Shown: positions 1-7,084 of the stretch, one piece after another | Position numbering within the stretch: the first letter of the stretch is position 1 | How the letters are laid out: each line of letters begins with the position of its first letter | From: Acidimicrobiia bacterium | Lineage (GTDB): Bacteria > Actinomycetota > Acidimicrobiia > Acidimicrobiales > Ilumatobacteraceae | Direction of reading: 5' to 3' | Length of the DNA: 10,921 nt | Assembly (NCBI GenBank): GCA_030425785.1 | Contig: JAUHYJ010000064.1 | Coordinates: 1-10,921 of the forward strand | The notes under the pieces: generated by a model | Seen by the model: only the letters and a program-made list of their open reading frames with translations | Told to the model about the DNA's origin: nothing | Databases searched by the model: none | Translations under genes and position numbers: made by a program

Positions 1-18
1 CGAATCCGATCGTGGAAG

Positions 19-47
19 TCACACTGCCGTCACACGCCCGTCACGGC
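19..47 (+). promoter_or_regulatory. Triple direct repeat resembling a PhoP box
   Basis: Three 7-bp units, TCACACT (19-25), TCACACG (30-36) and TCACGGC (41-47), are separated by 4-bp spacers GCCG and CCCG, giving an exact 11-bp period. The M. tuberculosis PhoP response regulator is known to bind 7-bp direct repeats of TCACAGC type with a 4-bp spacer, and these units match that consensus at 5, 5 and 6 of 7 positions. The array ends about 43 bp upstream of the -10 box of the small gene that follows, a plausible place for an activator, but it could equally serve a divergent gene left of the window. The repeat is seen; the regulator is inferred. Confidence 0.4.
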
Positions 48-89
48 GGGGTCCGGGAGCGGTGGTCGGTCGCGTCGGGCGCGGCGCCC

Positions 90-95
90 TATCGT
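90..95 (+). promoter_or_regulatory. Candidate -10 box of a leaderless promoter
   Basis: TATCGT matches the actinobacterial TANNNT -10 pattern. Seven bases separate it from ATG at 103, so transcription would start at or next to the start codon, as in leaderless actinobacterial mRNAs. There is no Shine-Dalgarno sequence before that ATG. No convincing -35 hexamer is visible near 66-72. Confidence 0.45.
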
Positions 96-102
96 GGCCG
101 GG

Positions 103-366
103 ATGGCTGAGCGGACACTGATCGCGGTGGGTCTCCGTCTCGCCGAGCCGATCCGGTTCCGCCGCCACGACGCGGGCAGATGGCTGGTCGGCAAGGTCGT
201 TCGCGTCGAGCCGGACGGGAGCATCACCCTGCACGACCCCGACGGCGCGGCCCGCTCGTTGCGTCCCGAGACGGTCATGGTGCGGCGGCCCGGCAGCCGT
301 GGCCGCCTCGTCTGGCAGACCGTGAGTGACGTCGCCGTCACCTGGGAACAGCTCGAGCTGTTCTGA
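103..366 (+). CDS. Small hypothetical protein, possibly a beta-barrel fold
   Basis: Encodes 87 aa. I do not recognise the family. The middle (about residues 23-60) alternates short hydrophobic strands with charged turns: a GRWLVGKVVRV strand, then EPDGSITLHDPDG, then an RPETVMVRRPG segment. This resembles a small SH3/KOW-like barrel, although no named domain is certain. There is no signal peptide, membrane segment or cysteine, so it is probably cytosolic. A GTG at 94 would add three residues but lies inside the putative -10 box, so ATG at 103 is preferred as a leaderless start. The gene converges on the SDR gene with only 15 bp between the stop codons. Codon use looks like that of its neighbours. 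Confidence 0.65.
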   Translation: MAERTLIAVGLRLAEPIRFRRHDAGRWLVGKVVRVEPDGSITLHDPDGAARSLRPETVMVRRPGSRGRLVWQTVSDVAVTWEQLELF

Positions 367-370
367 CGAC

Positions 371-383
371 GAGACGAGGTCTC
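371..383. terminator. Weak hairpin between convergent genes
   Basis: GAGAC, GAG, GTCTC forms a 5-bp stem with a 3-nt loop in the gap between the small gene and the SDR gene, overlapping the SDR stop codon. It has no T tract on either side. It may help end transcription on both strands, but a stem this short also arises by chance. Confidence 0.2.
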
Positions 384-1134
384 AGCGGCCGCCGGTCACG
401 TCGATGAACGTGCCGGTGACGTAGCTCGAGGCGTCGCTCGCCAGCCACACGATCGCCTCCGCGACCTCGCTCGCCTGCCCACCCCGTTGCATCGGCACGG
501 ACGGGGCGAGCCGCTCGACGCGACGTTCGATCCCCGACGACTCGTGGATGTCGGTGTGGATCAGCCCCGGCCGCACGGCGTTGACGCGCACTCCCTCGGC
601 GGCGACTTCTTTCGCGAGGCCGATCGTCATCGTGTCGATCGCACCCTTGGTCGCCGCGTAGTCGACGTACTCGCGCGGGCTCCCGAGGTACGACGCCGCC
701 GACGAGACGTTGACGATCGAGCCGCCGCTGCCACCGTGGCGGGTCGACATCCGCCGCACCGCTTCACGCGCGGCGACGAACGCGCCGATCACGTTGACGT
801 CGAACACCTCCCGCAAGCGATCGACCGCGATCTCGTCGAACGTCGCTGCGCGGTGCAGGATGCCGACGTTGTTGACGAAGGCGTCAGGAACCCCCAGGTC
901 GTCGACGAGCGTGGCGAACGCCGAGACGACGGCATCGGTGTCGGCCATCTCGAGCTGGGCGGTCCAGGTCGCGGCGCCGTGGCCGGCGCACTCGGCGGCG
1001 ACGGCAGCCGCAGCCGACTCGTCGCGACGGAACGTGATCGCCACGTCGAAGCCACGCTCGGCGGCGAGCACGGCCGTCGCTGCGCCGATGCCTCGGCTGC
1101 CGCCGGTGATCAGCACGAGGGGGCGATCGGCCAT
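382..1134 (-). CDS. SDR family NAD(P)-dependent oxidoreductase
   Basis: Encodes 250 aa, the usual length of a classical short-chain dehydrogenase/reductase. The nucleotide-binding loop TGGSRGIG (residues 10-17) gives the TGxxxGxG signature. NNVG (88-91) replaces the common NNAG. The catalytic tetrad can be read as Asn114, Ser145, Tyr159 and Lys163 (YAATK), and the PG motif after the last core strand is at 189-190. The C-terminus TGTFIDVTGGR is typical of tetrameric FabG-like members. The residue at the end of the second strand (FRR) suggests NADP(H), though this is only inferred. The substrate cannot be told; FabG-like ketoreductases and sugar or steroid dehydrogenases share these motifs. Start ATG at 1134 places the Rossmann motif at the correct depth; the reading frame stays open upstream but runs into the divergent S9 gene. 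No clear Shine-Dalgarno is seen. Confidence 0.92.
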   Translation of the reverse strand: MADRPLVLITGGSRGIGAATAVLAAERGFDVAITFRRDESAAAAVAAECAGHGAATWTAQLEMADTDAVVSAFATLVDDLGVPDAFVNNVGILHRAATFDEIAVDRLREVFDVNVIGAFVAAREAVRRMSTRHGGSGGSIVNVSSAASYLGSPREYVDYAATKGAIDTMTIGLAKEVAAEGVRVNAVRPGLIHTDIHESSGIERRVERLAPSVPMQRGGQASEVAEAIVWLASDASSYVTGTFIDVTGGR

Positions 1135-1135
1135 G

Positions 1136-1172
1136 GTCGCAGTCTCGCAGACCCGCTGTGGGTCGCTGCGAC
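1136..1172. promoter_or_regulatory. Inverted repeat in the divergent SDR/S9 promoter region
   Basis: Outer arms GTCGCAG (1136-1142) and CTGCGAC (1166-1172) are perfect complements. They enclose a second perfect pair, GACCC (1150-1154) and GGGTC (1160-1164), around a 5-nt centre. The structure begins one base upstream of the SDR start codon and its right half covers the expected -35 zone of the S9 promoter. It could be an operator for both genes or an mRNA leader hairpin. The inverted repeat is seen; a regulatory function is inferred. Confidence 0.3.
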
Positions 1173-1182
1173 CTCCGTCGCG

Positions 1183-1188
1183 TAACGT
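1183..1188 (+). promoter_or_regulatory. Candidate -10 box of leaderless S9 peptidase gene
   Basis: TAACGT fits TANNNT and is followed by six bases (GGCCGG) and the GTG start at 1195. No Shine-Dalgarno precedes that GTG. The string CGTGGCCGGG spanning the box and start is identical to the one at 93-102 before the small gene. Confidence 0.45.
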
Positions 1189-1194
1189 GGCCGG

Positions 1195-3213
1195 GTGCCA
1201 CACGAGACCACACACGACACCAGCGCCACCGACACCGGCCCCACCGGGGCGGACGACGAGGCGACCTCGGCGCACGGCGAGATCGCCCGCCGGTTCCTGC
1301 ACCAGCGCTCCGACGCCGCCGACCCGCGGCTCTCGCCCGACGGCTCGCGGATCGCCCACGTCGTCGCGACCTGCGACCTCGACGCCAACACCACGACGAC
1401 CCGGATCTGGCTCGACGGCGCTCCCGTCACGGCCGGGCCGCACGACAGCCAACCGCGCTGGTCGCCGGACGGCCGCTGGCTCGCCTTCACGAGCCGCCGT
1501 GGCGAGACCGAGGGCGAGGCGACGCTCCACGTCCTGCCCGTCGGCGGTCCGGGAGAGGTCCGCACGGTCTGCAGCCGTCCCGAGGCGATGGGCGACCTCG
1601 CGTGGTCCCCCGACGGCCGGTGGCTCGCCTTCACGTCGCGGACCCGCGACGCGCGCTACGACACCGACGACCCGCGCAGGCAGTCACCGCGCAAGATCGA
1701 GCACTACTTCAGCCGCCTCAACGGCGAGGGCTGGGTGTTCGACCGCCCGCGCCACGTGTACGTGATCGCCGCCGACGGCACCGAGCCATCGCCGCGCAAT
1801 CTGACCCCCGGCGAGTACCAGCACGGCGGCGTGTCCTGGCTGGCCGATTCATCCGGCATCGTCACCTCCGGTTCACGACACGACACGTGGGACGTCGACC
1901 GCACCAACGACCTGTTCCTCGTACCGCTCGACGGCGACATCACGCCGCTGACCGAGCAGACCGGCTCGTACTCGTCGCCGGCGGTGTCGCCGGACGGCCG
2001 GCACATCGCGTTCCTGGGCGTCGACGATCCACACGTGATGCCCCAGAACCGGCGCGTCGGCGTGATGGCCGCCGACGGAGCCGACCGGCGATGGATCAGC
2101 GACGGGCTCGACCGGACGTTCCAGCCGCTCGCCTGTCCGCAGCCGCCCCGTTGGGTCGACGACCACACGATCGCCGTCGCCGCCGAGGACCGCGGCGACG
2201 TCACGCTCTACCACCTCACCGTCGACGGCGCCGATCCGGTTGCCGTGACGAGTGGCCACCAGACCGTCACGGGCCACGACGGCAACGCCGACGTGCTCGT
2301 CACCACGGTGACGACGGTCGACCACACCGCCGAGGTCGAGTCGGAGTGCGGCGGCGAACGGACGCAGCTGACGTCGCTCGCCATGACGGGCCAGGGGTGG
2401 GAGCGTTTCACCGTGCCCTGCACCGATGGGTCCGACGAGATCGACGCCTGGATCATGCGGCCGGCCGACTTCGACGCCGACGCGACCTATCCGGTCCTGC
2501 TCAACGTCCACGGCGGGCCGTTCACCCAGTACGGCGAGATGTTCTTCGACGAGGCGCAGATGCAGGCCGCCGCCGGCTTCGTCGTCCTGATGTCGAACCC
2601 GCGGGGCGGCAGCGGCCGCCACACGGCGTGGGGCCAGGCGATCACGGGGCCGAAGCACCCCGATGTGCCCGGGACCGGGTGGGGCAGCGTCGACGTCGAC
2701 GACGTGCTGGCGGTGCTCGACGCCGCGCTCGACCGCTACCCGTTCTGCGACCGCGACCGCGTCGGCATGCTCGGCGGGAGCTACGGCGGCTACATGGCGA
2801 CCCTGCTGGCCGCACGCCACGGCGACCGCTTCGACGCCATCTGCTCCGAACGGGCCGCCAACAACCTGCTGTCGATGGAGTGGTCGAGCGACATCGCCAC
2901 GGCGTTCCGCAGCCAGCACGGCGTCGACGCGTACGCCGACCCCGAGGAGTACCTGCGCATGTCGCCGAGCGCGCTCGCGCACGACATCCACGTCCCGTTC
3001 CTGATCATCCACAGCGAGGACGACTTCCGCTGCCCGATCGTGCAGGCCGAGCAACTGTGGGCGACGCTCAAGTGGCTCGGCCGCGACGTGACCTTCTACC
3101 GCTTCCCCGCAGAGAACCACGAGCTGTCGCGATCCGGGTCGCCGATCCATCGGCGCCAGCGCGCGGAGATCATCCTCGACTTCTTCGCCGAGCGTCTGAG
3201 CGCCGACACCTGA
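1195..3213 (+). CDS. S9 family peptidase (prolyl oligopeptidase / acylaminoacyl-peptidase type)
   Basis: Encodes 672 aa, normal for S9. About 40 polar N-terminal residues are followed by a beta-propeller with PD40/WD40-like SPDG blades near 44-56, 88-100, 136-149 and 263-275. A C-terminal alpha/beta hydrolase domain starts near 420. It holds HGGP (439-442, oxyanion region), NPRGGSG (468-474), the nucleophile motif GGSYGGY with Ser529, the acid in HSEDDFR (Asp609, or Asp610), and His642 in ENHELSRSG. The catalytic triad therefore looks intact. No signal peptide or membrane segment is visible, so a cytosolic role in clipping short peptides or acylated N-termini is likely. Specificity (dipeptidyl, acylaminoacyl or prolyl) cannot be read from sequence. 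Start GTG at 1195 is supported by the leaderless promoter; an alternative overlapping plus-strand frame is a GC-rich shadow. Divergent from the SDR gene, 94 bp before the S8 gene. Confidence 0.93.
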   Translation: MPHETTHDTSATDTGPTGADDEATSAHGEIARRFLHQRSDAADPRLSPDGSRIAHVVATCDLDANTTTTRIWLDGAPVTAGPHDSQPRWSPDGRWLAFTSRRGETEGEATLHVLPVGGPGEVRTVCSRPEAMGDLAWSPDGRWLAFTSRTRDARYDTDDPRRQSPRKIEHYFSRLNGEGWVFDRPRHVYVIAADGTEPSPRNLTPGEYQHGGVSWLADSSGIVTSGSRHDTWDVDRTNDLFLVPLDGDITPLTEQTGSYSSPAVSPDGRHIAFLGVDDPHVMPQNRRVGVMAADGADRRWISDGLDRTFQPLACPQPPRWVDDHTIAVAAEDRGDVTLYHLTVDGADPVAVTSGHQTVTGHDGNADVLVTTVTTVDHTAEVESECGGERTQLTSLAMTGQGWERFTVPCTDGSDEIDAWIMRPADFDADATYPVLLNVHGGPFTQYGEMFFDEAQMQAAAGFVVLMSNPRGGSGRHTAWGQAITGPKHPDVPGTGWGSVDVDDVLAVLDAALDRYPFCDRDRVGMLGGSYGGYMATLLAARHGDRFDAICSERAANNLLSMEWSSDIATAFRSQHGVDAYADPEEYLRMSPSALAHDIHVPFLIIHSEDDFRCPIVQAEQLWATLKWLGRDVTFYRFPAENHELSRSGSPIHRRQRAEIILDFFAERLSADT

Positions 3214-3220
3214 TCCCGCT

Positions 3221-3238
3221 CGCGACGTCGACGTCGCG
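3221..3238. promoter_or_regulatory. 18-bp perfect palindrome between the S9 and S8 genes
   Basis: CGCGACGTCGACGTCGCG reads the same on both strands and sits 7 bp after the S9 stop codon. It has no loop and no T tract, so it is a poor intrinsic terminator. It covers the expected -35 zone of the -10 box at 3250, so a repressor or activator dimer site for the S8 gene is the more attractive reading. Overlapping GACGTC units are common in this GC-rich genome, so chance cannot be excluded. Confidence 0.35.
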
Positions 3239-3249
3239 CACGCGGCCAG

Positions 3250-3255
3250 TACGCT
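3250..3255 (+). promoter_or_regulatory. Candidate -10 box for the S8 protease gene
   Basis: TACGCT fits TANNNT and is the same hexamer seen at 10178. A start site about 7 bases on, near 3262, would give a leader of about 45 nt before GTG 3308. No clear -35 hexamer or Shine-Dalgarno sequence is seen. Confidence 0.3.
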
Positions 3256-3307
3256 GACGAGGTCGCCGTCGCCGGACGGTCCGACTTCCGCACTCGCTGG
3301 ACACCCC

Positions 3308-6178
3308 GTGCACGATCCCTCCCCCGATGCTTGCGTGCGACGTGTGCGACGCGGCGCGACCGCCGTACTGGTCGCCGTGCTCGCGCTGATCGGTGCCACC
3401 CACGCGTCGCCGGCGATCGCGACCGGCACCGAACGCATCACGGTCGAGCTGGTCATCGACGAGTCGTCCGACATCGCGGCAGTCGAGCGCACGGTGGCGG
3501 CGAACGGCGGCGAGATCGTCGGCCGCGCGCCGGGTCTCCTGCTCGTCGAGCTGCCTGGCCGCGCCGGCCGGCTCGGTGAGTCGACCAACCGGACCACCGC
3601 ACCCGCCACGGCACCGCTCGACGCATCGCTGATCGCGTCGCTCGGCGAGCTCGGGGCGACCGCCCGACCGCCGGTCGCGGTCGACATCCGTCCCGGCGGG
3701 AACGACCGCCCGGACCGGTTCGCCACCGAGCAGTTCGGCCCGACGACCGGAGGCGCGGAGGCGGCGACGAACGCCGACGCATGGCACACGGCCGGCGTCA
3801 CCGGTGCCGGCGTCCGGATCGGGGTCATCGACTTCTTCGACACCAGCTACTGGAGTCCGGACGAGCACGGCCCCCTTCCCGTCGCGGGCGCGACCGCGCG
3901 GTGCTACGACGCCGGGAACGACTGCACGGCCGAGTTCTTCGACGGCGTCGATCTCGGCGGCGAACGTCACGGCGTGGCCATCGTGGAGATCATCCGCGAC
4001 ATGGCACCCGACGCCGAGATCTTCATCGGCCAGGCCACGACCGCGACCGACTACGAGGCGCTCATCGACTGGTTCGCGAGCAAGGACGTCGCGGTGATCA
4101 ACCGCTCGCTCGGCACCCGGTACGACGGCCCCGGCGACGGTCGCGGCATCCTCGACGACATCGCCGCGGCCGCGACCGCTCGCGGCATCACGTGGATCAA
4201 CTCGGGCGGCAACAACGGTCTCAACCGCTACTACCGCCAACCGGTCCGGCTCGTCGGGACGCGCGTGGCGTTCGGGCCAGACGGCGACGAGACGTTCCTG
4301 CCGATGCGTGGCTGCGTCCAGCTGGGCGGCGTCCGGTGGGCGAACGACTGGGACCTGCCCGCCGCCGAACGGACGGACTACGACGTCTACCTCTGGAGCT
4401 CGCCGGACGGTGACCCCGGCGCCGGCTCGATCGTGGCGTCGAGCCTGCTCCGCCAGCGGGAGGGCGCGCCGCCCCTCGAGATCATCAGCGACGACCACTG
4501 CCCCGGAGCGGGCGACACGCTGTACCTCGAGGTGCGCTGGGTCGGCGGGGACATCCGGGACGACATCCTCGAGATCACCGACTACGGCGCCGGCATCGGG
4601 CTGCACACCCAGGCGCCCTACTCGGCAGCGGTGCCGATCGTCGACAGCGACGACCCGGGCGTGATCGCCGTGGGTGCGATCGACCCGCCCGACGGCAGCG
4701 GACTCGCACCCTACTCGTCACGGGGACCGACGAACGACGGCCGCATCGCGCCTGACGTCACCGCCGCGTCGGGCTTCGACAGCGTGGCGTTCGGCGGCGC
4801 GTTCTCGGGCACCAGCGCCTCGGCGGCCGCGGTGACCGGCGCCGCTGCGCTCCTGCTCGACGCCGATCTCTCCGTGCCCGGGCACGCGCTCGCCGACCTG
4901 ATCAGGCACCTCACGATCGATCTCGGCCCGACGGGCCCCGACAGCGAGTACGGCCACGGCGAGTTCGTCCTGCCCGAGCCACCCGGCTCGACCGAGGTCG
5001 ACCCCCGACCGTCGGCCTTCGTGGCGCTCGACGTGCCGACACGCGTGCTCGACACGCGTCCCGCCACCGCGGTCGGCCCGCCGGCACTGATCGGCGAGCT
5101 GTTCCGCGGCGAGATCCTCGACCTGCCGATCGTCGCCGCGGCGGGCCTGCCCACCGACCAGGTCACCGCGGTCGCCGTGAACGTCGTCAGCACCGAGCCC
5201 GACCGTCCGAGCCACGTCCAGGCGATGCCGACCGACCGGGCGACCCTCGGCGAGTTCTCGAACCTCAACATCGACGCGCCCGGCCAGACCCGCGCGAACT
5301 TCGCGATCGTGCCGATCGGCGCCGACGGGTCGATCTCGCTCCACTCGATCGCCGAGGGCCACATCGTCGTCGACCTGCTCGGATGGTTCCGGGCGACGCC
5401 GTCGGAGGCGAGTGCCGGACGGTTCGTCGAGCTCCCGAACGCCGAGCGCGTCCTCGACTCACGCTCGATGGCGCCCGTCACGCCACTGCGATCCGGAGAG
5501 GTGCGGAACGTCCCGATGCCGGCGGGTGTCGATCCCGCCCAGGTCGATGCCCTGGTGGTGTCGGTGACCGCGACCGGCGCGACCGATGCCGGTTGGATCC
5601 AGGCGATCCCGTCCGGACGGACCGACGTCGCCGGTTCGACGTCGACGCTCAACATCGACGCCGGTGACACCGTCGCCAACGCCGCGATCGTCCCCGTCGG
5701 CGCCGACGGGATCGCACTGACGGCGTTCTTCCTCGGCGAGGGGTCGTCCGAGGTCATCGTCGACGTCACCGGCTACATCACCTCCGCGTCGGCGTCGCCC
5801 GTGACGACCGGCCGCTTCGTCGCCGTGCGGCCCGGGCGCGCGTTCGACTCCCGTCTCGGCGCAGCTCCGCTCTACGACCGCAGTGTCACGACCGTCGATG
5901 CCCGCACGATCGACGTCCCGTCGACCGCCAGCGGCGTGGTCTGGAACGCGACGATCGTGTCGAGCCGGCGGGCCGGCCACGCGACCGGCTGGCCGGCCGA
6001 CTCGCCCGAGCCGGCGACGTCGCTGCTCAACTGGTCGCGAGCCGGTGTCACGCGGGCGTCGAGCGCCATCACCGCGGTCGACCTCGGACGGGCGAACTTC
6101 CGCGTCGAGGACGGCCCGGCCGACGCACCCGACCCACTCGGGGACCTGATCGCCGACGTCTTCGGCTACTTCACCTGA
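3308..6178 (+). CDS. Secreted S8 (subtilisin-like) serine protease with three C-terminal repeats
   Basis: Encodes 956 aa. A signal peptide is evident: Arg-rich VRRVRRG (10-16), a hydrophobic core (17-30) and a likely cleavage after A-I-A at 38. Residues 40-95 look like an I9-type propeptide. The S8 catalytic residues are Asp175 in GVIDFFD, His221 in RHGVAIVEI, the oxyanion Asn302 in SGGNNG, and Ser503 in SGTSASA. The Asp and His boxes differ from classic DTGxD and HGTHVA, but match a subgroup with HGxAxxEI..DMAP. Between Asn302 and Ser503 lies an inserted, probably beta-sandwich segment (about 315-440, with DYDVYLW and LYLEVRW). After a linker near 560 come three repeats of about 120-130 aa. 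No LPXTG, transmembrane or sorting signal ends the protein, so it is probably released or held by the repeats. GTG 3308 is the likely start; GTG 3335 is an alternative that keeps the signal peptide. Confidence 0.9.
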   Translation: MHDPSPDACVRRVRRGATAVLVAVLALIGATHASPAIATGTERITVELVIDESSDIAAVERTVAANGGEIVGRAPGLLLVELPGRAGRLGESTNRTTAPATAPLDASLIASLGELGATARPPVAVDIRPGGNDRPDRFATEQFGPTTGGAEAATNADAWHTAGVTGAGVRIGVIDFFDTSYWSPDEHGPLPVAGATARCYDAGNDCTAEFFDGVDLGGERHGVAIVEIIRDMAPDAEIFIGQATTATDYEALIDWFASKDVAVINRSLGTRYDGPGDGRGILDDIAAAATARGITWINSGGNNGLNRYYRQPVRLVGTRVAFGPDGDETFLPMRGCVQLGGVRWANDWDLPAAERTDYDVYLWSSPDGDPGAGSIVASSLLRQREGAPPLEIISDDHCPGAGDTLYLEVRWVGGDIRDDILEITDYGAGIGLHTQAPYSAAVPIVDSDDPGVIAVGAIDPPDGSGLAPYSSRGPTNDGRIAPDVTAASGFDSVAFGGAFSGTSASAAAVTGAAALLLDADLSVPGHALADLIRHLTIDLGPTGPDSEYGHGEFVLPEPPGSTEVDPRPSAFVALDVPTRVLDTRPATAVGPPALIGELFRGEILDLPIVAAAGLPTDQVTAVAVNVVSTEPDRPSHVQAMPTDRATLGEFSNLNIDAPGQTRANFAIVPIGADGSISLHSIAEGHIVVDLLGWFRATPSEASAGRFVELPNAERVLDSRSMAPVTPLRSGEVRNVPMPAGVDPAQVDALVVSVTATGATDAGWIQAIPSGRTDVAGSTSTLNIDAGDTVANAAIVPVGADGIALTAFFLGEGSSEVIVDVTGYITSASASPVTTGRFVAVRPGRAFDSRLGAAPLYDRSVTTVDARTIDVPSTASGVVWNATIVSSRRAGHATGWPADSPEPATSLLNWSRAGVTRASSAITAVDLGRANFRVEDGPADAPDPLGDLIADVFGYFT
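5009..6175 (+). repeat. Three divergent ~120-130-aa domain repeats in the S8 protease
   Basis: The copies span residues 568-698, 703-826 and 834-956 (about 5009-5401, 5414-5785 and 5807-6175). Each opens with an F-V...R-V-L-D-T/S-R segment (RVLDTR, RVLDSR, RAFDSR) and closes with a hydrophobic strand ending in VVDLLGWF, IVDVTGYI or IADVFGYF. Copies 1 and 2 share S-N/T-L-NID followed by N-x-AIVP-I/V-GADG. Copy 3 keeps only traces (SLLNW, and SAITAVD in place of AIVPVGADG). Such repeats occur in exported actinobacterial proteins, where a surface or polymer-binding role is usually assumed but not established. Confidence 0.75.
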
Positions 6179-6196
6179 GACGCGACCGGCACGAGA

Positions 6197-6209
6197 CCGG
6201 CTCAGCCGG
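6197..6209. terminator. Weak hairpin between the convergent S8 and nudC genes
   Basis: CCGGC, TCA, GCCGG is a 5-bp GC stem with a 3-nt loop, overlapping the nudC stop codon and lying 18 bp after the S8 stop. A wider pairing of CTGAG (6175-6179) with CTCAG (6201-6205) is also possible. There is no T tract. A bidirectional terminator is possible but weakly supported. Confidence 0.22.
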
Positions 6210-6984
6210 CGAGCCAGGCGTCGATCAGCCGACGGGCGATCGAGATGCCGGGCGGGATGGGCGGTAGGTCGTCGCGTCGGTACCAGTCGGCCTCGGCGAT
6301 CTCGGTCGGGTCGCACACGATCTCGCCCGACACGTATTCGGCCGTGAACCCGATCATCAACGAGTTCGGGAACGGCCAGGGCTGGCTGCCGAAGTACGTG
6401 GGGGCGCCGACCTCGAGACCGACCTCCTCGCGGACCTCTCGGATCACGGCGTCCTCGAGCGCCTCGCCCGGCTCGACGAACCCCGCCAGGCACGAGTACA
6501 TCGGGCGTGTCCACTGTGCGCCACGAGCGAGCAGCACCTGCTGGTCGGGGCCTGGCTCGCCGCGCGTCACCAAGGTGATCATCGCCGGTGACAGCCGCGG
6601 GTACGCCAGCAATCCGCACGTGGGGCAGCGCATCGCCCGCTCCCCCGGTGCCGGCTGGGTCGGCTCACCGCAGCGTCCGCAGAACCGGTGCGTACGCGCC
6701 CACTCGACGATCTGGACCGCGCGCCCGGCCGCGAGCCAGTGGTGCTCGGGCGCCCGCCCGTAGAAGTCACGCAGGTCGAGCGACGCCCCGTAGCTGGGGT
6801 CGTCCGCGTCACGCGGCACGTCGACCGCCCACCACAGCTGGCCGTCGACGACCCCGATGCAGTGCACCTCCCACGTCGACGCCGCCGGACGATCGTCGAC
6901 GAACACGCTGGCGCCGACCACGTGGATGTACCGGTGGTCGCCGTCATGGTCGTCGGGCGGGATGACCAGCGGCCAGAAACTCAT
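6202..6984 (-). CDS. nudC: NAD(+) diphosphatase (NADH pyrophosphatase), Nudix family
   Basis: Encodes 260 aa, matching the usual NudC length. After an N-terminal domain (about 1-95) comes a four-Cys zinc ribbon: CGRC (Cys102, Cys105) and CPTC (Cys120, Cys123). The Nudix box runs from Gly168 to Leu190 and fits GX5EX7REUXEEXGU, with REVREEVGL at its end. It is followed by SQPWPFPNS (200-208), the signature that separates NADH pyrophosphatases from other Nudix enzymes. The family splits NAD(H) into NMN(H) and AMP and, in E. coli, removes NAD caps from RNA; both metal-dependent activities are expected here in the cytosol. Start ATG at 6984 is supported by GAGAGG at 6991-6996, 6 nt upstream. It lies 127 nt downstream of the rhodanese gene on the same strand, and convergent with the S8 gene. 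Confidence 0.95.
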   Translation of the reverse strand: MSFWPLVIPPDDHDGDHRYIHVVGASVFVDDRPAASTWEVHCIGVVDGQLWWAVDVPRDADDPSYGASLDLRDFYGRAPEHHWLAAGRAVQIVEWARTHRFCGRCGEPTQPAPGERAMRCPTCGLLAYPRLSPAMITLVTRGEPGPDQQVLLARGAQWTRPMYSCLAGFVEPGEALEDAVIREVREEVGLEVGAPTYFGSQPWPFPNSLMIGFTAEYVSGEIVCDPTEIAEADWYRRDDLPPIPPGISIARRLIDAWLAG

Positions 6985-6990
6985 CGGCCG

Positions 6991-6996
6991 CCTCTC
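6991..6996 (-). promoter_or_regulatory. Ribosome binding site of nudC
   Basis: On the minus strand this reads GAGAGG, 6 nt before ATG at 6984. It fixes that start over the longer open frame reaching 7161. Confidence 0.6.
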
Positions 6997-7084
6997 GTGC
7001 CCGTTGCAGCTCGCCGGCATCGCATTCCGGCAGCGTGCCACACGGCGCGCCGGCGCGACCGGCTCGCCGTGCGCCGTTCGAGTC

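Noticed and set aside
94..102. Upstream GTG start for the small hypothetical gene
   Set aside because: GTG at 94 overlaps the putative -10 box and has no Shine-Dalgarno; ATG 103 fits leaderless spacing.
1158..3257. 699-codon plus-strand frame overlapping the S9 gene
   Set aside because: Its product is Arg/Pro-rich and has no motif, while the other frame carries a full S9 catalytic triad and propeller blades.
1873..3843. Long open frame of 656 codons on the minus strand over the S9 and S8 genes
   Set aside because: It lies antisense to two well-supported peptidase genes, has a low-complexity Arg/Val/Asp-rich composition and no domain. Long antisense frames are expected at this GC content.
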